Shown here piece after piece: positions 1-4,501 of a stretch of DNA of 8,601 bases. The first letter of the stretch is position 1. The number at the start of each line of letters is the position of its first letter. Both the position numbers and the translations under genes were made by a program. The notes below the pieces were generated by a model. The model was not told the origin of the DNA. It worked only from the letters and a program-made list of their open reading frames with translations, and did not search any database. This DNA comes from JBEVNX01 sp040507895 (GTDB lineage: Bacteria > Desulfobacterota > Binatia > JACPRU01), in NCBI GenBank assembly GCA_040507895.1, contig JBEVNX010000070.1, positions 1 to 8,601 on the forward strand, read 5' to 3'.

Positions 1-1089
1 CTTCAGCACCACGATCGACTTCCGCGCGTTGCGCTGCTCGTCGATCGTGATCTTGCCGGACACGCCGGGGAAGTCCTTGGTCGCGGCGATCGCGTCGCGC
101 AGCTTCTTCCCTTCCGTGGTGCCGGCGCGGCGGATGGCGTCCGCGAGCACTTGGGCGGCGTCGTAGCCGAGAACCGCCATCGCGTCGGGAACTTCGGAGT
201 ACTTGGCGCGGAACTTCTCGATGAACTTCTGGACGACGGGATTCGGATCGTCGGCGGCGTAGTGGTTCGAGAAATAGCAGCCGTTGACCGCCGCGCCGCC
301 GATCTCGAGAGTGCGCGGGGAATCCCAGCCGTCGCCGCCGAGTAGCGGCACCGTGATGCCGAGCTCGCGGGCTTGCCGCGCGATCAGGCCGACCTCGGTG
401 TAGTAGCCGGGAACGAACACAACGTCGGGGCGGGTGCCCCGGATCGTGGTGAGCTGGGCTTTGAAATCGATGTCGCCCTCCGAGTAAGACACGTCGGTGA
501 GTATCTGCCCGCCGTGCCGGATGAACTCGTCGCGGAAGAAGTCCGCGAGCCCGACGCTGTAGTCGTTCTTCACGTCGCGGAGAATGGCGGCCGTCTTGGC
601 CTTCAGCGACTCAGCCGCAAACTTCGCCATCGTCGAGCCCTGGAACGGGTCGATGAAGCAGACGCGAAAGACGTAGTCGCCGATCGCGGTGACCTTGGGG
701 TTCGTCGAGGCCGGGGAGATCATGGGCACGCCGGCGCGCTGGCACTCCGGGGCTGCGGCCAGGCTGCGCGAGCTCGCCACCTCGCCGAGCACCGCCACGG
801 CTCCGTTCTGCTTCAGCAGCTTGAGCACCGCGGTGCGGGCCTCCTCCGGTTTGCTCTGATCGTCCTCGACCACAACGCGGAGTTTCTTGCCGAGGAGACC
901 GCCCGCCGCGTTGATCTCCGCCGCCGCGAGCTGCACGCCGGCGTCGCTCGACTTTCCAAAAGTCGCCGTGCCGCCGGTCAGCGAGGCGAACTCGCCGACG
1001 ACGATCTCGTCGGCGGAGTTCTTCGTGCAGCCGGCGAGCCAGAGAAGCAGGGCGCCGGCCGCCGCCAGGATCGCCGGGGTTCGAGCCAT
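1..1089 (-). CDS. LivJ-type ABC transporter substrate-binding lipoprotein (3' end beyond window)
   Basis: The frame is open from ATG at 1089 to the left edge: 363 codons with no stop, so only the C-terminal tail is missing. Residues 1-20 form a short hydrophobic signal ending in the lipobox LAGC, with Cys21 the likely lipidated residue. The mature part reads like a type I periplasmic binding protein of the branched-chain amino acid family: SLTGG (36-40), EINAAGGLLGKKL (58-70), EDDQSKPEEA (75-84), GEVASSRS (102-109), ISPASTNPKVT (124-134), KNDYSVGLADFF (174-185) and a late GYDAAQVLADAI (308-319). The Ser/Thr-rich loops at 102-109 and 124-131 are where this family holds the ligand's amino acid group. 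GAGG at 1100-1103 lies about 10 nt from the ATG and supports this start. It would deliver an amino acid or another carboxylated compound to a permease/ATPase not in the window. The true ligand cannot be read from sequence. The SDR gene lies 56 nt upstream on the same strand. Confidence 0.93.
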   Translation of the reverse strand, partial: MARTPAILAAAGALLLWLAGCTKNSADEIVVGEFASLTGGTATFGKSSDAGVQLAAAEINAAGGLLGKKLRVVVEDDQSKPEEARTAVLKLLKQNGAVAVLGEVASSRSLAAAPECQRAGVPMISPASTNPKVTAIGDYVFRVCFIDPFQGSTMAKFAAESLKAKTAAILRDVKNDYSVGLADFFRDEFIRHGGQILTDVSYSEGDIDFKAQLTTIRGTRPDVVFVPGYYTEVGLIARQARELGITVPLLGGDGWDSPRTLEIGGAAVNGCYFSNHYAADDPNPVVQKFIEKFRAKYSEVPDAMAVLGYDAAQVLADAIRRAGTTEGKKLRDAIAATKDFPGVSGKITIDEQRNARKSIVVLK

Positions 1090-1145
1090 CGGGGTGCTTC
1101 CTCTTATGCAAGCCCCAATGTGCCTGCAAGCAGGTCGAGCGCTCG

Positions 1146-1901
1146 TCAGGCGCTGCCGGGGAACTGTCCGCCGTCTACGTCGAGCGTCACCCCGGTGACC
1201 CAGCTCGAGCGCGGCGAGGCGAGGAGGACGACCACGTTGGCAACCTCTTCCGGCGTACCCATGCGCCCCGACGGGATCGTCGCGACGATCCCGTCGTACA
1301 TCGCCTTGTTGCTCTTTCTCACGTTGTCCCAAAACCCGTCGGGGAAGTCGATCGATCCTGGAGCGACGACGTTCACGCGAATCTTCTTGGCGGCGAGCGC
1401 CGTGGACATGTTCTTCGAGTGGCTGATCATCGCTGCCTTGACCGCCGCGTAGGCCGGCGGTTGGCCGCCCATGCGCCCCGAGATCGAGGAGATGTGCACG
1501 ATCGATCCGCCGCCCACCTTCTCCATCGACGGGACGACCTTCCACGTGGCGCGCACCGCGGCCATCAGGTCGATGTCGATGCTCTGCTTCCAGCCGCCCT
1601 CGTCGTCGGCGAGCGCGAACGCCGAGGGATTGTTGACCAGCACGTCGACCCGTCCGAGCGCCTTGGCGGCGTCGTCGAGGAAGCCGGCAAGCTGCTTCGC
1701 GTCGCCGACGTCGCACGCGGCGGCGTGCACGCGCGCACCCTTGGCACGGAGCTCTTCGGCGACCTTCCCCAGCGCATCGGCCCCGCGCGCGCAGATCGCC
1801 AGGTTGGCCTTCTCGGCGGCGAACGCCAACGCGACCGAACGGCCGATCCCTCGGCTCGCTCCCGTTACGATCACTCCTTTGCCCGCGAGTTCGAGGTCCA
1901 T
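1146..1901 (-). CDS. Short-chain dehydrogenase/reductase (classical SDR, FabG-like)
   Basis: A complete 251-residue protein, the normal size for a classical SDR: a single-domain Rossmann enzyme that interconverts an alcohol and a ketone using NAD(P)H in the cytoplasm. Visible motifs are the cofactor glycine loop TGASRGIG (13-20), CDVGD (63-67), the NNAG-equivalent NNPS (90-93), HISSISG with catalytic Ser138, and YAAVK with Tyr151 and Lys155. The VNVVAPGSI segment (176-184) and the C-terminal VTGVTLDVDGGQ are also typical. Arg17 and Arg39 suggest NADP preference, by family rule. The Asn of the catalytic tetrad, which normally precedes the Leu of the NxNL segment, appears to be Asp111. The ATG at 1901 is chosen because AAAGGAG sits 7 nt upstream; the frame stays open further upstream, but without SDR sequence. 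Substrate is unknown. The gene is divergent from the Gfo/Idh/MocA gene and may be co-transcribed with the binding protein downstream. Confidence 0.95.
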   Translation of the reverse strand: MDLELAGKGVIVTGASRGIGRSVALAFAAEKANLAICARGADALGKVAEELRAKGARVHAAACDVGDAKQLAGFLDDAAKALGRVDVLVNNPSAFALADDEGGWKQSIDIDLMAAVRATWKVVPSMEKVGGGSIVHISSISGRMGGQPPAYAAVKAAMISHSKNMSTALAAKKIRVNVVAPGSIDFPDGFWDNVRKSNKAMYDGIVATIPSGRMGTPEEVANVVVLLASPRSSWVTGVTLDVDGGQFPGSA

Positions 1902-1908
1902 CGGCAAG

Positions 1909-1915
1909 CTCCTTT
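1909..1915 (-). promoter_or_regulatory. Strong ribosome binding site of the SDR gene
   Basis: Read on the minus strand the sequence is AAAGGAG, a near-complete anti-16S match, 7 nt before the ATG at 1901. It fixes the start of the SDR gene and rules out the long upstream extension of the same open frame. Confidence 0.85.
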
Positions 1916-1947
1916 CGCTCAGTGCGGCGCCCGTCGTGCGTCTCAGC

Positions 1948-1976
1948 TTGTCGGGCTGCGGCGATGGCCCTATAGT
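1948..1976 (+). promoter_or_regulatory. Predicted sigma70-like promoter for the Gfo/Idh/MocA gene
   Basis: On the plus strand TTGTCG (1948-1953, 4 of 6 to TTGACA) is followed after 17 nt by TATAGT (1971-1976, 5 of 6 to TATAAT). Transcription would start near 1983, leaving a leader of about 200 nt before the oxidoreductase start near 2187. A perfect palindrome at 2028-2044 lies inside this leader. The -10 box shares the CTATAG core with the opposing SDR promoter, so polymerase could occupy only one of the two at a time. Confidence 0.45.
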
Positions 1977-1997
1977 CGAGCGTACAGGCGCTGTCGA
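1969..1997 (-). promoter_or_regulatory. Predicted sigma70-like promoter for the SDR gene
   Basis: On the minus strand TCGACA (1997-1992, 5 of 6 to TTGACA) is followed after exactly 17 nt by TATAGG (1974-1969, 4 of 6 to TATAAT). Transcription would start near 1962, giving a leader of about 60 nt before the SDR ATG at 1901. The -10 box overlaps that of the opposing promoter. This is the only AT-rich spot in the 285-nt divergent gap, which supports it, but it is a prediction by eye. Confidence 0.5.
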
Positions 1998-2027
1998 GGG
2001 AGGGCGAGTGCGAGTCCGGGTTCCGTT

Positions 2028-2044
2028 CGTCGAAGTCTTCGACG
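2028..2044. promoter_or_regulatory. Perfect palindrome, candidate operator in the divergent region
   Basis: The 17-nt site has arms CGTCGAAG and CTTCGACG, exact reverse complements around a single T. It lies about 45 nt downstream of the predicted plus-strand start and about 30 nt upstream of the predicted minus-strand -35 box, a position from which a dimeric repressor could affect both genes. With a 1-nt centre it is better suited to a DNA-binding dimer than to an RNA hairpin. No regulator in the window can be assigned to it. Confidence 0.4.
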
Positions 2045-2186
2045 CGCCGAACGGTCGCCAGCGAGAGGGCGGCGCGCCGTTCCGGCCGGCTCGGGGCTTC
2101 GCTGTGACGTTCCGCATCGGTGGGCGTGCGCGCCGGAGCCAGCTGCGGCCCGGGCTCCGCGACGGCCTCACCGCGTAGGTTCTGTG

Positions 2187-3161
2187 GTGGTCCCGACTCC
2201 CGTCGGCCTGGTCGGCGCCGGCAAGCACGGCGAGCGATACATCCGCCACATCGTAGAGGACGTGCCCGAGCTACGCTTGCAGCTGCTCTGGCGGCGCGAT
2301 CCGGCCGCCGGCCTCGAGCAAGCCGCGCGGGTCGGCGCCCGCTACGTCGCCGAGCTCGCTGAGCTCCTGGCGTCGCCGGAGATCGAAGCCGTGGTGGTCG
2401 TGGTCCCGCCGGCGCTCCATCGCGAGATCTGCGAAGCAGCGGCGCGAGCCGGCAAGGCGATCCTCCTGGAGAAACCGCTTGCGACCACGCGCGCCGAGGG
2501 CCTGGCGATCCGCGAGGCCGTCGCGAGGGCGGGGGTGCCCTTCTTGGCCGCTCACACGCTCCGCTTCAACTCCGTGGTGCGGGCCGTTCGTGACGAAATC
2601 GCCGCGCTCGGCACGCTCCATCAGGTGTGGTTGAGTCAGCGCTTCGAGCCGTCGAGCTTGGCCTGGCTCGACGACCCGCGGCTCTCCGGAGGCGGCAACT
2701 TGCTGCACACCGGCGTGCACAGCTTCGACTTGCTGCGCTTCTTCACCGGGGCTGATCCGCGCTCGGTCGTCGCGCGCACCCGTCGCGTGGTTACGCGCAA
2801 CAGCGAAGACGAGTTCGTCGCGCTGTTTTCGTTCCACGGTCCGCTGCTCGGCTGCGTGGCGGGGTCGCGCGCGACCGCGAGCCGCTCGGGAGCGATCGAA
2901 ATCGCCGGCGAGCACGGACAGATCGTCGCCGATCACGTGTATGGCTGGGCCGCGCGCTTGCGCGGTACGAGATCGGAGCCGCTGGCGGTCGCTTCCCCGG
3001 TGCCGACGGTGCGCGAGGCGCTGCGCGGGTTCGCGCACACGATACGCGGCGGCGGGCCGGCACCGATCACGCTCGCAGACGGTCTATGGGCGGTGTCGAT
3101 GGCCGAGGCGTGCTATCGCTCGGCAGACTCTGGGCTGGAAGCGGAGATCGAAGCGACGTAG
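2187..3161 (+). CDS. Gfo/Idh/MocA family NAD(P)-dependent oxidoreductase
   Basis: A 324-residue protein (from GTG 2187) close to the family's usual length. The N-terminal Rossmann fold starts with GLVGAGKHGERY (7-18), holding the GxGxxG nucleotide loop. VVVVPPALH (70-78) and EKPLATT (95-101, Lys96 the conserved catalytic Lys) follow. The C-terminal alpha/beta dimerisation domain carries GGGNLLHTGVHSFDLLRFF (168-186) with catalytic-type His178; the Asp usually found four residues before it (LLDxGxH) is His174. The family oxidises or reduces sugars, cyclitols and related polyols, or acts as aldehyde or ketone reductases; the substrate here cannot be named. Start choice is uncertain: two GTG codons adjoin (2184, 2187), and a weak TAGG at 2176-2179 is better spaced for the second. 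The frame remains open to 1419, but that part is antisense to the SDR gene and shows no family sequence. The gene is divergent from the SDR gene, suggesting a shared pathway. Confidence 0.9.
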   Translation: MVPTPVGLVGAGKHGERYIRHIVEDVPELRLQLLWRRDPAAGLEQAARVGARYVAELAELLASPEIEAVVVVVPPALHREICEAAARAGKAILLEKPLATTRAEGLAIREAVARAGVPFLAAHTLRFNSVVRAVRDEIAALGTLHQVWLSQRFEPSSLAWLDDPRLSGGGNLLHTGVHSFDLLRFFTGADPRSVVARTRRVVTRNSEDEFVALFSFHGPLLGCVAGSRATASRSGAIEIAGEHGQIVADHVYGWAARLRGTRSEPLAVASPVPTVREALRGFAHTIRGGGPAPITLADGLWAVSMAEACYRSADSGLEAEIEAT

Positions 3162-3177
3162 ACGCATCCGCCGGTCC

Positions 3178-3195
3178 GCAGCCAGTGGGGGCTGC
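3178..3195 (+). terminator. Weak hairpin after the Gfo/Idh/MocA gene
   Basis: GCAGCC and GGCTGC are perfect 6-bp arms around a 6-nt loop, 16 nt past the TAG stop. No T-run follows, so this is not a standard intrinsic terminator. It may be a transcript-end structure or chance in GC-rich DNA. Confidence 0.25.
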
Positions 3196-3257
3196 AGTAA
3201 AGCTGCCGATCGCCCGCGACCTAAAGCCGAGTCCCGGGACGCGCGGAGCGAAGACCC

Positions 3258-3273
3258 CATGACGGCGGTCATG
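3258..3273. repeat. Small inverted repeat in the convergent intergenic gap
   Basis: CATGAC and GTCATG form perfect 6-bp arms around GGCG. It lies in the 187-nt gap between the oxidoreductase and the P450 remnant, which converge. I see no coding sequence or T-run here. The role is unknown and chance is possible. Confidence 0.25.
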
Positions 3274-3348
3274 CCCATGCGCTCGCCGGCACCGGGATTC
3301 GCCGCGCGAACAGGTACTCGCCGAGTCGATGAAGCGAGCTAACGCGGA

Positions 3349-3798
3349 TTACAAGCGGAGCGGCAGTCGTTCGAGAACGTGGTTGAGCGACGAGGGGCGC
3401 CAGCGCAACGGCCGCTCCGTGACCTCGGCTTCTCGCAGCAGCGCACCAGGGAGCGTAACGCGACCTCGCATTTGAGCCGGGCGAGCGAAGCGCCCAGGCA
3501 ATAGTGCCGGGCCCCGCCGAAGGACAGGTGACCGACGTCGGCGCGGCCGACAGGCTGCGGCTCCGAAGCCGAGCTGGCGAGACTTGGTCTCGCTCCAGCT
3601 GCCCATGCCGAGGCGTCCGTCGGCGAGGAGCCGCGCGATGTCGTCGTAGCGCGTGACTGCCCAGAATCCGGCGCCGAGCGCACACCAGTGTACGGGATCC
3701 TCGGCGCGCATGCGCGCATAAACGGGGTAGGGGTTCGCGTGGAACGCTGGATGCAGGGGATTGAAGAAAGGCTGTTCTGTGGCACGCCCGTCCGGCAT
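3349..3798 (-). pseudogene. Cytochrome P450 remnant (internal deletion plus frame break)
   Basis: From ATG 3798 the frame encodes a typical soluble bacterial P450 N-terminus: FFNPLHPAFHANPYPVYARM (11-30), DPVHW (34-38), GFWAVTRYDDIARLLAD (44-60). Soon after, P450 sequence resumes in another minus-strand frame with the heme-ligand motif FGGARHYCLG (3492-3521) and GASLARLKCEVALRSLV. It then returns to the first frame for the C-terminal tail LRWRPSSL...LERLPLRL, ending at a TAA at 3349-3351. A full P450 has about 400 residues; only about 150 codons remain, so roughly 250 codons between the N-terminus and the heme region are gone, with the junction somewhere within about 3555-3605. A second shift (net loss of one base or gain of two) lies within 3427-3446. 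The I-helix and ExxR segments are absent, so no working monooxygenase can be made. The start lies 4 nt after the TetR stop, with GGTAGGA as ribosome site, so it was the second gene of a TetR–P450 operon. Confidence 0.88.
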
Positions 3799-3802
3799 CG
3801 TC

Positions 3803-4434
3803 CTACCTTCGCGGCGCGCGAAGCTTCCGCGCACGACATCCGTCCAAAAAAACGCGCACCGCGAGCGACACTTGAGCGGAGAGGCGGCGCGCGCCGGCCG
3901 CGCGAATCCCCATCAACGCTTGCGTGCTCGGGTATCCGGCCAGCAGCCCAATGAACGATTCGGCGCAGTGCTTGGGATCGCCGCCTCGCAGCGTGCCGCG
4001 CTTCATGAGCCGAGCGAGATAGGCGGCCAGCCGCTCCACCACCCGATCGAGCCCCGCCTCGTACATGATTCGCGCCGGGCGCGGGAGCCGCGGCACCTCG
4101 GCCAGCACGACCCGATAGAGCTCGATCACCGTCGGCGACATCGCCAGGCCGAGGTGGCGCGCGGCGAAGCGTGTGAGCGCGGCCTGCGGATCGCGCTCGT
4201 CGAGCTCCTCCGCTGCGACGCCCTGCAGCATCTCGTCCCGACGGCGGCGTACGAGTGCGCCGAACAGCCGCACCTTGCTCCCGAAGTGATCGTAGACGGT
4301 GCGCTTCGACACGCCGGCCTTGGCGGCGACCTCGTCCATCGTCGCGGCCCGTAGCCATGTCGTAGGAACACCTGCCAAGCGGCGTCGAGAATCGCATCGC
4401 GCTTGGGTGGCGCGTTCTTGGGCGGGCGGCTCAC
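3803..4434 (-). pseudogene. TetR-family regulator broken by a one-base frameshift
   Basis: The GTG at 4434 opens a frame reading PPKRDAILDAAWQVFLRHGYG, the first helices of a TetR DNA-binding domain. The rest of the helix-turn-helix, TMDEVAAKAGVSKRTVYDHF, and the whole ligand/dimer domain continue in the next frame down to TAG at 3803. Restoring one G in the GGG run at 4348-4350 (minus strand) rejoins them as HGYG-AATMDEVAAKAG, giving about 210 residues, normal for TetR. The C-terminal part (VIELYRVVLAEVPRLPRPARI..., then GTLRGGDPKHCAESFIGLLAG) resembles the AefR-like TetR C-terminal domain. As written, translation from GTG would stop near 4126 after 102 codons. A TTG start at 4465 would put the C-terminal part in frame but scramble helix 1. 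It is either a true pseudogene, like the P450 behind it, or an error in a G homopolymer. It would have repressed itself and the P450 through the palindrome just upstream. Confidence 0.85.
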
Positions 4435-4440
4435 GCACCT

Positions 4441-4463
4441 GAAAACTACACCGTATAGTTTTC
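4441..4463. promoter_or_regulatory. Near-perfect 23-bp palindrome, probable TetR operator
   Basis: Arms GAAAACTA (4441-4448) and TAGTTTTC (4456-4463) are exact reverse complements. Inside them, AC and GT pair again around a central C at 4452, so only one base pair (4449/4455) breaks the symmetry. Length, symmetry and position 7 nt before the TetR start match operators of TetR-family dimers. The AT-rich arms stand out against the GC-rich surroundings. It covers the spacer and -10 box of the predicted TetR promoter, as expected for autorepression. Confidence 0.7.
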
Positions 4464-4472
4464 AATCGTCAA
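4445..4472 (-). promoter_or_regulatory. Predicted promoter of the TetR–P450 operon
   Basis: On the minus strand TTGACG (4472-4467, 5 of 6 to TTGACA) is followed after 16 nt by TGTAGT (4450-4445, 4 of 6 to TATAAT). The start of transcription would fall near 4438, leaving a leader of only a few nucleotides before the GTG at 4434, and no good ribosome site precedes that GTG. The palindrome at 4441-4463 overlaps it. The 67-nt gap between the end of uvrA and TetR holds little else, and no clear uvrA terminator is visible. Confidence 0.45.
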
Positions 4473-4501
4473 GATCGAAGTGCGCAAAGCAGAGCCGGCG
4501 T

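Noticed and set aside
373..1452. Long plus-strand open frame of 359 codons
   Set aside because: It is antisense to the binding-protein and SDR genes, has an Arg/Ala/His-rich shadow composition and no family motifs; the minus-strand genes explain the region.
1419..2186. Upstream extension of the Gfo/Idh/MocA frame to give a 580-residue protein
   Set aside because: The extension overlaps the SDR gene antisense and crosses the promoter region; recognisable family sequence starts only at GLVGAGKHG just after 2187.
3162..3348. A small gene, RNA gene or mobile-element end in the convergent gap
   Set aside because: No ribosome-site-plus-frame with a credible composition, no tRNA-like fold and no terminal repeats; only two short hairpins are visible.
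4340..4360. Programmed ribosomal frameshifting in the TetR gene
   Set aside because: There is no slippery heptamer, downstream structure or family precedent; loss of one G in a short run is simpler.
3339..4397. A 352-codon minus-strand frame joining TetR and P450 pieces, as if a fusion protein
   Set aside because: It contains the heme motif but reads through the TetR region in a wrong frame (Arg-rich, no TetR motifs) and lacks the P450 N-terminus; it is a by-product of the frame breaks.
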